The notes: generated from the letters alone by a model not told the origin. Counted from the first letter of the stretch, positions 44,430 through 54,259 are shown. The stretch is DNA of 64,000 nt from Streptomyces cavernicola (GCF_029968035.1 NZ_JASCIQ010000043.1:1-64000); one strand, 5' to 3'. Translations and numbers: made by a program.

Positions 44430-47400
44430 CCTCCCCCTGCCTTCCGGCCGCCGTACGGACGCGTCCGTCACCCGCCTCGCCGACCTCCTCGCCGAGGCGG
44501 GCGCGGCCGCACGCCCAGGCCCGCGAGAGCTTGCCGAACTCCTGTGGCTGGCCGGGCAGTTGGGCGGCGGGGAAGGGTCCACGGAGGCGGGGGCGGCGCG
44601 GCCCCCGTCACCCGTACGGGACGAAGAGGCCCCCGACGCACCCCCTACGCCCCCACCGGCCCCCGACCCCTCAAGCGCCCCTCGCCCTGCCGGGCCGGAG
44701 CCGAGCGAGCACGGACACGGACACGGGCGCGCGGACGGGCGCGTACCCCTGCACCTGCCCGCCCGCGGCGAGTCCGGCGCGGGCACCGGCGGGCACCGCA
44801 CCCTGCACGTCCCCGCGCCCCCGATGCTCGCGCGCCCCCTCACGCTGCAGCGCGCCCTGCGTCCGCTGAAGCGCACCGTGCCCGCACCCACCGGGCACGT
44901 CCTCGACGAGCCGGCCACCGCGCACCGCATCGCCGCCCTCGGCGGCGACCCGGCCCGCTGGCTGCCGGTGCTCCGCCCGGCCGCGGAGCGCTGGCTGCGC
45001 CTGGACCTGGTGTACGACACAGGCCCGACGATGCCGGTCTGGCGTCCCCTCGTCCGCGAACTGCGGGACGCGCTCGCCCAGTCGGGCATCTTCCGCACGG
45101 TGAGCGTGCACCGGGCCGGGCCCGACGGCCGGGTCCGCCACTCCGGGGCCCCGGCCCCCGCCGACGGGCGCACGGTCACCCTCCTCGTCAGCGACTGCAC
45201 GGGCCCGCAGTGGCGGCCGGGCCCGGCGGGCGACCTCTGGTACGCGCAACTGCGGCGCTGGGCCGCGCGCATGCCGCTCGCCGTGCTCCAGCCCCTGCCG
45301 GAACGCCTGTGGCGCACCACGGCCCTGCCGACCACGCCCGGCCTGCTCACGGCCACGGCCCCGGCGGCCCCGAACGCGTCCCTGTCCTTCGAGTCGTACG
45401 ACGGCGACAGCTCCCCGTCCGAGGATCTGCTCCCGCTTCCGGTTCTGGAGCCGACGGCGACCTGGCTGGGCCACTGGGCCGAGCTGATCGCGGACCCGGG
45501 CGGCCGCCAACTCCCGGGCGCGGTCGCCTGGTTGGGCCTGCAGCCTCCGGTTCACAGCTCGCCGGGAACGGAACCCCCGGACACCCTCTCCCCCTCCGAC
45601 CTGATCCTCCGCTTCCGCTCGCACGCCTCCCCCGAGGCGTTCCGGCTCGCCGGACATCTGGCGGTGGGCCGGCCCGAACTCCCGGTGATGCGCCTCGTCC
45701 AGGCGGCGATCGAGCCCGACCCACAGCCGCAGCACCTCGCCGAGGTCGTCCTCAGCGGCCTCCTGCGCACACCCCCCGCCGCCACGCCGGGCGCGTACGC
45801 GTTCCGTCCCGGCGTACGGGAACTCCTCCTCGGCACCCTGCCGCGCTCGGCACAGGGACGTACGGAGCAACTCCTCTCCGACGTGGGCGAGTTGATCGAC
45901 GCGCGGGCGGGGCTCGCGGCCCCCGAGTTCACGGCGACCACGACGGGCGGCGACGAACCGGCTCCGTCGGACGGCCCGATCGCCACGGTGAGCCCCGGCA
46001 CAGCCCGACTCCTGGGCGGCGCCCCGCCCCCGTCCCCCCTCATCGCCGCCCGCTACCGCCTCGGCCCGGCGCTCGGCCGCAACGAGAAGTACTGGTCGGC
46101 GGTGGACGAGCGGACGGGTGAGCGGGTGGTCGTCCGCCTCGCCGACCGCGACCTCTCCGCCTGGCCGGGCTCGCTGCCCGAACACCCCAACCTGGTCCGC
46201 GTGCTGGAGGTCGGCGAGCACGAGGGCCGGCCGTTCATGGCCCTGGAACACGTGGACGGCCCGAAGCTCTCCTCGTACCGCACGCATGCGCAGGAGGCCC
46301 AGGACATGGCGGCCGCCCTGATCGACGCGGTGACGACGCTGCACGCGGCGGGCGTGGTGCACGGCCGGCTCGTCGCGGAGAACATCCTGGTCGCCCCCGA
46401 CGGCACCCCGAAGATCAGCGGCTTCGCCCTGCACCGACGCCCGGCCGCGAGCCGCGTGGACGACCTGCAGGCACTGGGGCAGATCCTCATCAACCTCGCG
46501 TACGCGCAGCGTTGGGACCGCGACGTCGAACTCCCGCAGAGCTTCCGCCAACTCCTCACCGACCTGGAATCAGGCATCGGCCCCGCCTGGCCGACCCGCC
46601 TCCCGTGGCCGTACCGGCCGCTCGGCCCCATGGGGTTGACGATGTGGCGGGCCCGGCAGGAGGAGACGGGCGAGGAGGTGGTGATCCAGCACTTCTCGGG
46701 GCTCGACGCGGACGACCCCGTCTTCACCCGCACCACCGACCTGCTCACCGCCCTCCACCACGAGAACGTCGTACGCGTCCTGGACCGGGGCCGCACGGAC
46801 CAGGGGGCGTTCCTGGTCACGGAGCGGGTCAGGGGGGTGAGCCTGCGGGAGCTGCTGGCGGAGAGCGGTGCGAGCGGCGTGCCCCTGGCCCGGTTCCGGC
46901 GACTGGCCCACCAACTGGCCGTCGTCGTACGCGATATGCACGCCCAGAGCCTCCCGCACCGGGACCTCACCGCCAACCATGTGCTCGTCACGGACGACGA
47001 CCACCTGATTCTCTGCGGCTTCGCACTCGCCAGGGACGTGGACAGCGCCGTACGGGAGGACCTGGCCAAGGTCGGCACGCACGTCCAGGCGATGGCGACG
47101 GGCCGGGCTCCCACGTCCGACGAACTGCGCGCGGACGAGCTGGTCTCCCTGCCCGAGGCCTGGCGCGGTCAACTCGCCACGCTCGTCAATGACTTGAGGT
47201 TCGGGTCCCTCGACCAGGCCAGGGCCGCGCTCACCGCGCTCACCACCCTGACCCGCAAACCCGCCCCGCCCCGCCCCCCGCGCCTCTACCGCCTCTTCGG
47301 CCCGCCCCGGTACGAGGAGGGCGGGCGGGTGACGGAGGTCGGCCTGCCGGGGTCGCTGGAGAACGCCGTACTCTACGCGCTGCTCATCCGCTGGGGCGAA

Positions 47401-49473
47401 CTCGTCTCGTACGAGCAACTCCTCGCCGACATCGGCGAACAGCCGCCCGGCGCGTCCGCCGAGGAACAGCTGCGCGCGGCCCTCGACTTCCTCCGTGCCG
47501 AGCTCGGCGACGACGTGGTGGGCGACGCCGCCGACGGCATGCTGTTCTTCCGCTTCGGGGAGGGCGACACCACCGATGTCGTGCGCGTCGAGGAACTGAC
47601 CGCCGACGCGATCCGCGCCCGCGAACAGGGCCGCGCGGCCGACAGCCTGCGCCTGGTGGAGGAAGCCCTCGACCTGATGCACGGGGAGCCACTCCCCGGA
47701 GTGCCGGGCGTCCGCGCCGCCGTCGCACGCGACAGCATGGCCGCGCTGTCCGTGACCCTCCGCCTCACCCGAGCCGAACTCCACTACGCCGACGGCGACT
47801 TCGAGCAGGCCCTCGACTACGCGACGGACGTCCTGCGCGAGCGCTGGGGCCATCCCGAGGCGACCCGCCTGCGCATGAGCGCCCTGCACAGCCTGGGCCG
47901 TCGCGTGGAGGCCCTCAACACGTACCAGGCCTACGAGGACCAGCTGGACTCGCCCACCGAGGCCGACCCGCCGATCCGCCGTCTGCAGCGGGAGATCGCC
48001 GCGAGCCTCGGAGAGGCCCGCCTGTACATCGAGTTCACCGAGACGCCCCAGGACGCCCGGACACGAGAGACACTCAATGCGCTGCTCCATCAGGCACTGC
48101 GGGCGAACCTGTCGGACCTCGGGCGCCTCACTCTGCAGCGCACCGACGACGGCCAAGAGCTGTTCGTCGTGACCGCCGCTCAGGGTGCCCTCCTGACCCG
48201 AGCCGTCCGCACCCTCGGCGACATCCACCGCGCTCTCCCCGGAAACCCGCGCCTGCGCGCCCTCCTCGACGTACGGCCCCCGGACTTGCTCGAAGCCTTG
48301 GCGGCCGAGCAGGTCCAGGAGCCCCTCGCTCTGGCCCTCTCCCCCGAGCTGTACGACAGCCTGGTCGTACGGGACCAGCTGGCGGACGCACGCCTCTTCC
48401 GCCCCCTCGGCTCCCTCGCCCGGTACTGCGTCTGGCCGGCTCCGGAGCTCGCGAACCGGCGGGAAGAGCGCACACTCACCCTGCCCAGCGCACACGCGTC
48501 CCGCCCCTTCACCGCCCAGGTCGAGTTCAACTGGACCTTCTCCGGCCCCCAACTCCCCGGCGGCCAGGAGCCCGAAGAACTCGTCGCCACCTTCCGCGAC
48601 GCCGCCTCCCGCATCACCGTCCTCCACCCACCCCTCGACAGCGCCGCAGCCCTGCACCAGCTCCGCCAGGAACTGCACGCGCCCAAGTCCCCCCGCGTCA
48701 CAGCCCAGCACGCCGTCCTCAGCCTGACCACCGAACGGCCCCCCGCCGGGCTCGCGCCCCGCCGCCCACGCCTGGACGGGGTCAACCCGCTCACCGAAGC
48801 CACGACCGTCCTGGTCTCCTTCGACGGCCCCCTCGTCCACCTCTATCCGGGCGAGCGGGCCGCCGCGCAGGCCTGTCGTGAGCTGCTCGTGGGCGTCACC
48901 GAGCAGCAGGACGTGGAGGAGACGTTGCGCGGCGAGCCGGTGGTGCGCAACCTCCGCGAGGCCGGGGTGCACCCCCTCGACGTGCTGCGCACCTACGCCG
49001 GCCGCCCGCTCGCCCACTCGCTGCGGTCCCGTCTGGACGGCATCGAGCTGCGAGCGGTCTACCAGGCCTCGCGCAATCAGGACGGCACGGCCCTGCTCTC
49101 CGCACTGCGCCGGGCGGGGCGCGACGTCGCGATCGTCTCCGACACCTCGCCGGAGGCGATGGACGCGTGGCTGGGGCGCAACGGCGACGTCTCCGTCAAC
49201 GGCGGATTCCACGGCCGTACGCTCCGCCTCGACCGGCTGATGCCCGACCCCGACTGCCTGAGCCGCGCGCTCGAAGCGCTGAACAACCCGCCGCGCACCG
49301 CCGCGATGATCGGCTCATCCGTAGCCGAGTACGAAGCCGCACAGGCCCTCGGCCTGCACTTCGTCGCGTACGCGCGCGGGGCCAAGGAACGCCGTCAACT
49401 CCGGGACGCGGGCTGCGAGTTGATCGTCGACTCGCTGGAGGAACTGCAGGGCTTCACGAACCCCCAGCCATGA
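44419..49473 (+). CDS. 1684-aa SAV_2336-type multidomain protein with kinase-like and HAD-like domains
   Basis: Order of parts: disordered start (1-135), SAV_2336-type N-terminal region (about 140-500), first kinase-like domain (about 541-720), second kinase-like domain (about 727-925), winged helix and BTAD/TPR region (about 957-1195), a linker domain, and a HAD-fold C-terminus (about 1463-1684). First kinase-like domain: HRD is HGR (648-650), DFG is SGF (667), and the VAIK Lys is Arg. Second: HRD is present (847) but DFG is CGF (866) and the Lys is Gln. HAD-like domain: motif I Asp is Ser1467, motif III Lys is Met1608, motif IV Asp is Ser1633. It therefore looks like a scaffold or sensor built of pseudoenzymes. 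It is the last gene of the operon. Confidence 0.75.
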   Translation: MPSDLPLPSGRRTDASVTRLADLLAEAGAAARPGPRELAELLWLAGQLGGGEGSTEAGAARPPSPVRDEEAPDAPPTPPPAPDPSSAPRPAGPEPSEHGHGHGRADGRVPLHLPARGESGAGTGGHRTLHVPAPPMLARPLTLQRALRPLKRTVPAPTGHVLDEPATAHRIAALGGDPARWLPVLRPAAERWLRLDLVYDTGPTMPVWRPLVRELRDALAQSGIFRTVSVHRAGPDGRVRHSGAPAPADGRTVTLLVSDCTGPQWRPGPAGDLWYAQLRRWAARMPLAVLQPLPERLWRTTALPTTPGLLTATAPAAPNASLSFESYDGDSSPSEDLLPLPVLEPTATWLGHWAELIADPGGRQLPGAVAWLGLQPPVHSSPGTEPPDTLSPSDLILRFRSHASPEAFRLAGHLAVGRPELPVMRLVQAAIEPDPQPQHLAEVVLSGLLRTPPAATPGAYAFRPGVRELLLGTLPRSAQGRTEQLLSDVGELIDARAGLAAPEFTATTTGGDEPAPSDGPIATVSPGTARLLGGAPPPSPLIAARYRLGPALGRNEKYWSAVDERTGERVVVRLADRDLSAWPGSLPEHPNLVRVLEVGEHEGRPFMALEHVDGPKLSSYRTHAQEAQDMAAALIDAVTTLHAAGVVHGRLVAENILVAPDGTPKISGFALHRRPAASRVDDLQALGQILINLAYAQRWDRDVELPQSFRQLLTDLESGIGPAWPTRLPWPYRPLGPMGLTMWRARQEETGEEVVIQHFSGLDADDPVFTRTTDLLTALHHENVVRVLDRGRTDQGAFLVTERVRGVSLRELLAESGASGVPLARFRRLAHQLAVVVRDMHAQSLPHRDLTANHVLVTDDDHLILCGFALARDVDSAVREDLAKVGTHVQAMATGRAPTSDELRADELVSLPEAWRGQLATLVNDLRFGSLDQARAALTALTTLTRKPAPPRPPRLYRLFGPPRYEEGGRVTEVGLPGSLENAVLYALLIRWGELVSYEQLLADIGEQPPGASAEEQLRAALDFLRAELGDDVVGDAADGMLFFRFGEGDTTDVVRVEELTADAIRAREQGRAADSLRLVEEALDLMHGEPLPGVPGVRAAVARDSMAALSVTLRLTRAELHYADGDFEQALDYATDVLRERWGHPEATRLRMSALHSLGRRVEALNTYQAYEDQLDSPTEADPPIRRLQREIAASLGEARLYIEFTETPQDARTRETLNALLHQALRANLSDLGRLTLQRTDDGQELFVVTAAQGALLTRAVRTLGDIHRALPGNPRLRALLDVRPPDLLEALAAEQVQEPLALALSPELYDSLVVRDQLADARLFRPLGSLARYCVWPAPELANRREERTLTLPSAHASRPFTAQVEFNWTFSGPQLPGGQEPEELVATFRDAASRITVLHPPLDSAAALHQLRQELHAPKSPRVTAQHAVLSLTTERPPAGLAPRRPRLDGVNPLTEATTVLVSFDGPLVHLYPGERAAAQACRELLVGVTEQQDVEETLRGEPVVRNLREAGVHPLDVLRTYAGRPLAHSLRSRLDGIELRAVYQASRNQDGTALLSALRRAGRDVAIVSDTSPEAMDAWLGRNGDVSVNGGFHGRTLRLDRLMPDPDCLSRALEALNNPPRTAAMIGSSVAEYEAAQALGLHFVAYARGAKERRQLRDAGCELIVDSLEELQGFTNPQP

Positions 49474-49479
49474 GAACCT

Positions 49480-50799
49480 TCACGCCTCCGGCGACCGCGC
49501 GTCATACCGAGCGAACCCCCGCCACTTCAGCGCAAGCAGCCCCACCGCCACCACGCACGCCAACCCGCCCCCGGTGATCGCCAGTTGCGGTGAGGTCAGG
49601 TCGGCCGCCGAGCCCGCGAGGAAGTCGCCGAGTCGGGGGCCGCCCGCGACGACCACGATGAACACGCCCTGGAGCCGGCCCCGCATGTCGTCGGGCGTGG
49701 CCGCCTGCAGCATCGTCGAGCGGAACACCATGGACACCGTGTCCGCGCACCCGGCGAGAGCGAGGAAGAACATGCCGAGCCACAGGTTCCGGGTGAGCCC
49801 GAAGACCGCGATGGCCGTGCCCCACGCGCCGACCGCGAGGAGGATCGCGAGCCCGTGCCGTCTGATCCGCCCGAGCCACCCGGAGAACACCCCGCCGAGC
49901 AGCGCGCCCACGGCGGGGGCGGCGACGAGGAGTCCCGTCGTACGCGCGTCGCCGCCGAACCACAGCACGGCCACGGCGGGGAAGAGGGCGCGCGGGTGGG
50001 CGAGGACCATGGCGCACAGGTCGGTGAAGAACGTCATGCGCACGTTGGGCCGGGTCGCGAGGAAGCGCAGTCCGTCCACGACGGACGCCCGCTTGGCGGC
50101 GCCCGCGGCCCGGTCCGGCTTCATCGACGGCAGCCGCCACATCGCGTAGAGGGCGACGCTGAACGACGCGGCGTCGAGCAGATACGCGGCCTGGTAGCCC
50201 CAGACTCCGACGATGAGCCCGCCGAGCATCGGCCCGAACATCATGCCGGACGTGGTGGTCATCGAGTTCAGGGCGTTGGCGGCGGGCAGCTGCTCCGCCG
50301 GGAGCAGCCGGGGGATCATCGACGTACGGGCCGGGGAGCTGAGGGCTCCGCACACCGCCTGCAGCGCGACGATCGAGTACAGCAGCCACACCTCGTGGAA
50401 GCCGGCGAGGGCCGCGCCCGCGAGCACGAAGCTCAGCAGACACAACCCGGTCGAGCTGGCGAGGCCGAGCTTGCGGCGGTCCACGATGTCGGCGACGGCC
50501 CCGCCGTACAGGCCGAAGACGACGAGCGGCACGAGGGAGAAGAGCCCGACGAGTCCGACGGCGAAGCTGGAGTGCGTGATGTCGTACACCTGCAGCGAGA
50601 TCGCAAGCGCGGTCATGGCCTGGCCGAGCCAGGAGACGGTGCTGCCGATCCACAGCCGCCGGTAGTCCGGGGAGGTGCGCAGCGGGGTGAGGTCGGCGAG
50701 GATCCTCCGCTTGACCGCCCGCTCCGCCTCGGCGCCCGCCCCCGCCGCGGCGTCCGCTGTCTCCGTCTGCCCACTGTTCGCTGAGGTCTCGCTGGTCAC
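49480..50799 (-). CDS. MFS exporter (EntS/MFS_3-like)
   Basis: The 439-aa protein has twelve predicted helices, the loop motif GAVADIVDRRKLGLAS between helices 2 and 3, and PARTSMIPRLLPAEQLPAANAL, all typical of the MFS_3 group of enterobactin- and drug-type exporters. It uses GTG 50799. It converges with the protease operon (6 bp between stops) and lies downstream of the HTH/TPR regulator in the same direction, 42 bp apart, so the two may share a transcript. Confidence 0.85.
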   Translation of the reverse strand: MTSETSANSGQTETADAAAGAGAEAERAVKRRILADLTPLRTSPDYRRLWIGSTVSWLGQAMTALAISLQVYDITHSSFAVGLVGLFSLVPLVVFGLYGGAVADIVDRRKLGLASSTGLCLLSFVLAGAALAGFHEVWLLYSIVALQAVCGALSSPARTSMIPRLLPAEQLPAANALNSMTTTSGMMFGPMLGGLIVGVWGYQAAYLLDAASFSVALYAMWRLPSMKPDRAAGAAKRASVVDGLRFLATRPNVRMTFFTDLCAMVLAHPRALFPAVAVLWFGGDARTTGLLVAAPAVGALLGGVFSGWLGRIRRHGLAILLAVGAWGTAIAVFGLTRNLWLGMFFLALAGCADTVSMVFRSTMLQAATPDDMRGRLQGVFIVVVAGGPRLGDFLAGSAADLTSPQLAITGGGLACVVAVGLLALKWRGFARYDARSPEA

Positions 50800-50841
50800 A
50801 GGCGATGCTAACGCGCACGCCCGCCCGGCCTGCCGGGGATT

Positions 50842-52395
50842 TCAGCACCGCCCCCGGTACGCGATCCGCGGCAGCGGAGCCGGGTCCGGGCTCATGGCTC
50901 GGCTGCGCAGATACGCGAGGGCCGCGTCCACCCGCGCCGAGCGCAGCGACTCGTGCCCCGGCACCAGCATCCGCAGCTCGTCGGCGGCGGCCGCGAAGTC
51001 GCCGGAGCCGAGCCGCTGATGGGCCAGCTCGATCCGGATGAGCGCCCGGGAGCGCTGCTCGGCGGGCGGCCGCAGGGAGAGGGAGAGTTCGAGCGCGGAC
51101 ACCGAGCGGCGCAGGTCGCCCTCGGCCCGGTGCATGCGGGCCACCTGGTAGAGGAGCGCGCCGAGCGAGTACGAGCCGTTCTCGTCGTCCTCGCCCCGGT
51201 CGATCCAGTACTCCGCGCCGTCCATGTCCTTCACGGCCCCCGCCCCGTCCCCGGTGACCGCGCGGGCGACCGAGCGCTGGGTGAGCAGGAACGCCCGGGT
51301 GCCCGCGCCCGCCCCGTCGAAGCCCAGGTCGACGGCGGCCTCGGCGAGCACCGACGCCTCGGTGGTGCGGCCCAGTTCGAGGGCGATGACGCTCATGTCG
51401 CGCAGCGCCGCCGCCCGCAGCACCGGCCGGCCGGCCTCGGCGGCGAGTGCGGCGGACAGTTCGAGGGCGCGCTGCGCCGCCCCGTGGGCGAGGTCGTCGG
51501 CCCAGGCCCGGCCGAGCATCCGGCAGAGCCGGGCGGCCTCGGCCCGGTCCGCCCCGGAGAGCTCGCCGACGATCAGCTCGCGCACGGCCCGGCCCCCGCT
51601 GCGTTCGAGCAGGTCGAGTGCGCTGAGCACGGTGGCCCCGGCCCGGAGGCCGTCCGCCCCGCCGCTCCCCGCTCCCGCTCCCGGCCCGCTCTCCGTACGA
51701 CCTGACATCGAGGCGCGAGCCGCCAGGGAGGTGCGGGACCTCAGGGGGTTGCGGGCCGCCACCGAACCGCGGGTCGCCGCCGCACCGCCGCCGAGCTGCG
51801 GCAACCTCGGTGCGCGGTACGGCAGTTCACGCAGCCGCTTCAGCTGCCTCGGGTCGCGGTGCTCCAGGACCAGCTCGGCCAGCTCCCGCCGAGCGTCCCC
51901 GGAGCGCCCCCACGCCCCGTCCGCCCCGCCCCGGCCCACGGCGCCCGCGAGGCCGCCCGGGGTGCCCGCGTCCGCCGCGTCGCCCGGCCCGCGCTGCACG
52001 GGCATCGTCCGCGCCGCCGCCCGCACCCACGCCGGCGCCGTCCCCTGCCCGTGGGGCCCACCGCCGTACGTTCCGCCGCCGTACGACGGGACCCAGCCGG
52101 TCCGCGTGCCCGCCGTGGTCTCGCCGCGCGCCGTGCCGACGGTCCCGAAGCCCAGCTCCTCCACGGTGACCAGGCGTCCGAGCCGCTTGGCGAAGGCCCG
52201 TACGAGCAGATCGCGCGCCGAGGGCCGGGGCCGCGTGCCGGCCAGCCAGTGCGAGACGTTGGACCGGTCGTACGAGACCCGGACCCCGGCCTGCCGGCCC
52301 GCCGCGTTCACGGCCCTGGCCAGCTCGGCCCCGTTCCACTCGGCCTCCTCGAGGCGCTCCCGCAGACGGTCGTTGGGTGTTCGGCGCGCCCCCAT
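50842..52395 (-). CDS. HTH and TPR-containing regulatory protein
   Basis: The 517-aa protein starts with an XRE-like helix-turn-helix (LARAVNAAGRQAGVRVSYDRSNVSHWLAGTRPRPS in two overlapping parts), then a Gly/Ala-rich variable stretch (about 95-260), and TPR-like helices to the end (ALDLLERS, ALELSAALAAEAG, RSVSALELSLSLRPP). Streptomycete developmental and antibiotic regulators of this build exist, but the specific orthologue is not clear. AGGAGGGG lies before ATG 52395. It is divergent from mbl. Confidence 0.75.
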   Translation of the reverse strand: MGARRTPNDRLRERLEEAEWNGAELARAVNAAGRQAGVRVSYDRSNVSHWLAGTRPRPSARDLLVRAFAKRLGRLVTVEELGFGTVGTARGETTAGTRTGWVPSYGGGTYGGGPHGQGTAPAWVRAAARTMPVQRGPGDAADAGTPGGLAGAVGRGGADGAWGRSGDARRELAELVLEHRDPRQLKRLRELPYRAPRLPQLGGGAAATRGSVAARNPLRSRTSLAARASMSGRTESGPGAGAGSGGADGLRAGATVLSALDLLERSGGRAVRELIVGELSGADRAEAARLCRMLGRAWADDLAHGAAQRALELSAALAAEAGRPVLRAAALRDMSVIALELGRTTEASVLAEAAVDLGFDGAGAGTRAFLLTQRSVARAVTGDGAGAVKDMDGAEYWIDRGEDDENGSYSLGALLYQVARMHRAEGDLRRSVSALELSLSLRPPAEQRSRALIRIELAHQRLGSGDFAAAADELRMLVPGHESLRSARVDAALAYLRSRAMSPDPAPLPRIAYRGRC

Positions 52396-52988
52396 GGCCT
52401 CGCCCCTCCTCGTAGTCCGTGCACGGGCCGTGTGTCGGCACGGCCCGCTCGGCGATCCCGCCCCGCCGCCCCATGCAAGGCGGGGCGGGACCGCTCCCCT
52501 TCTCTCCCCCCGAGCCCCCGACCACCGCCCCCACGACAGTGGCCGAAGCCCCGGCCCGGCCGGGTCGCGCTCAGCGAGCGGCGGCCCGGCCGGGAGGTGC
52601 CTTCCGAGCACCGAGAGGGAGATTTCCATTCGCACCGTGACCGCAACAACACAGCATGTGACCAACTTTCAACATCAACGGCCAAAAAGCAGCGGACCGT
52701 AGACGCTCTACCCAAGGGGTTACGGGCCACCGCCGACCCGGTCACGTACGCGAATGGCCGAAGAGCAACGCTTGCCGACCCTCCGACGCGCCCTCCCGCA
52801 CTCCCCGACGCCCGCTCCTCACGCCTCCCCCGCGCCCCCCTCGCACCTCCATGCACCGACCGCGACCGGAACCACCCGTACGGCGGCACCCCGCCCGGCC
52901 GCTCTCAACGCGCGAGATCGCTCCGGCCGCCGGACGATGCCAGGAGACAACCACCAGACATGGTCTTGCGCTCTCGGGAGGAACTGCC
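52396..52988. other. Divergent regulatory gap between the HTH/TPR gene and mbl
   Basis: The 593-bp gap contains a comparatively AT-rich zone (52625-52700) that is the best candidate for promoters of both genes. GTGACC occurs at 52635 and at 52658. No gene with good codon usage, hairpin terminator or repeat family member was recognised. Confidence 0.45.
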
Positions 52989-54026
52989 ATGACCGTCAGC
53001 CTTGAGCAGCTGCATCGCTGCCACTTCGGCGTCGACCTGGGTGCCGCTCGCACCCGCGTGTACGTGAAGGGCGCGGGCCTCGTCGTCGACGAGCCGAGCG
53101 TCGCCGCCGTCAACACCAGGACCGGCGGGCTGATCGCGGTCGGCGCGCTCGCGGAACAGATGACGGGCCGTACGCCCGACTACATCCGGGTGGTCCGCCC
53201 GGTCTCCGGCGGCACCGTCGTCGACATCGACATGGCGCAGCGGATGCTCAGCCACCTGCTCGACGACAAGCTGCGCCGCACCCTGCGCCGCAAGCCCCGG
53301 CTGCGCGCGGCGGCCTGCGTGCCGCACGACGCCGACCCGCTGGCGCAGCGCGCGGCCACCGAGACGCTGATCGGGCTCGGCGCGCGCCGGGTGGAGCTGG
53401 TGGACACGCTGATCGCCGCGGCGGTGGGCTGCGGACTGCCGGTGGAACAGCCCGAGGCGACCATGATCCTGGTGTGCGGGGCGGCCACCACGCAGGTCGC
53501 GGTGCTCTCCATGGGCGCGATCGTGACGGCCGAGCGGATCCCGGTCGGCGGCGACGCCATCGACAACGCGATCGTCCAACACCTGCGCCACCAGCACGAG
53601 TTGATGCTGCCGAGCCAGTCGGTGCGCCCGCTGCAGCTGGCGCTCAGCGGCAACGGCCTGACCACACAGGGCCCGGAGTCCACCGAGATCCACGGCCGCG
53701 ACGTCGCCACCGGCCTCGCCCGCTCGGTGCACGTCCAGACCTCGGCCGTGCGCGAGGCCATCCACACCCCGCTGACCGCCGTGCTCGACGGCCTCGGCAA
53801 GGTGCTCCGCCACTGCCCGCCCGACCTGGTCGCCGACCTCGCCGACCGGGGCATCATGATGGTCGGCGGCAGCGCCCTCCTGCCGGGCCTGGACCAGATG
53901 CTGCGTACGGCGACGGGGATGCCGGTGCACATCGCGGAGCGCCCCGACACCTGCGCGGTGCGCGGCCTCGGCGAGATGATCGAGGGCAAGATCTCCCCGA
54001 TGCGCCTCGACCCGCTGGCCGGGTAG
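52989..54026 (+). CDS. mbl: MreB-like actin homologue Mbl
   Basis: The 345-aa actin-fold protein has the phosphate-1 loop FGVDLGAARTRVYV, EPSVAAV, PVSGGTVVDIDMAQRML, phosphate-2 region ILVCGAATTQVAVLS and adenosine motif IMMVGGSALLPGLDQ. In streptomycetes mbl (the additional MreB homologue) acts with MreB in spore-wall formation. The name rests on length, divergence from MreB and the gene order (acyl-CoA synthetase upstream). The phosphate-1 loop lacks the usual T-A-N, so nucleotide binding may differ. The MITE copy begins 4 bp after its stop. Confidence 0.8.
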   Translation: MTVSLEQLHRCHFGVDLGAARTRVYVKGAGLVVDEPSVAAVNTRTGGLIAVGALAEQMTGRTPDYIRVVRPVSGGTVVDIDMAQRMLSHLLDDKLRRTLRRKPRLRAAACVPHDADPLAQRAATETLIGLGARRVELVDTLIAAAVGCGLPVEQPEATMILVCGAATTQVAVLSMGAIVTAERIPVGGDAIDNAIVQHLRHQHELMLPSQSVRPLQLALSGNGLTTQGPESTEIHGRDVATGLARSVHVQTSAVREAIHTPLTAVLDGLGKVLRHCPPDLVADLADRGIMMVGGSALLPGLDQMLRTATGMPVHIAERPDTCAVRGLGEMIEGKISPMRLDPLAG

Positions 54027-54030
54027 GGCA

Positions 54031-54254
54031 GGGCGCCCCCTTCGGATCCTGCCGGGGTCGCGGGCCCTGGCACGCACATCTGCCGCGTTGTCGTCGGTTG
54101 CCATGGCTCCGCCATGTCGCCCTCCTCCGCCTTGCAGCTGCACGCGCCCCCAAGCTCTCGGCTTCGCTCGAGCAGGGAGGTACCCCCATGACCCCGCTCG
54201 ACTCGACCGAACGGCACCGCCGACCAGGTCCGGCCTGACCCGAAGGGAACGCCC
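54031..54254. mobile_element. MITE-like element, copy 2 (decayed, with inserted segment)
   Basis: Ends GGGCGCCCCCTTCGGATC (54031-54048) and GACCCGAAGGGAACGCCC (54237-54254) match each other as inverted repeats at 15 of 18 positions. The core from CGCGGGCCCTGGCACGCACA through TTGCAGCTGCACG is almost identical to copy 1 at 38313. It is 40 bp longer because of an insert (about 54147-54189) that also occurs at 17100-17142. Flanking dinucleotides are CA and TG, each one change from TA. Its right end supplies the Shine-Dalgarno of the next gene. Confidence 0.8.
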
Positions 54255-54259
54255 TGATC

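Noticed and set aside
46570..49212. Minus-strand frame of 880 codons opposite the giant protein gene
   Set aside because: No recognisable domains; third-position GC pattern supports the plus-strand frame.
54088..54250. Short peptide frames within the MITE copies (for example beginning MAPPCRPPPP)
   Set aside because: They occur in both copies only because the element DNA is repeated; no Shine-Dalgarno or codon bias.
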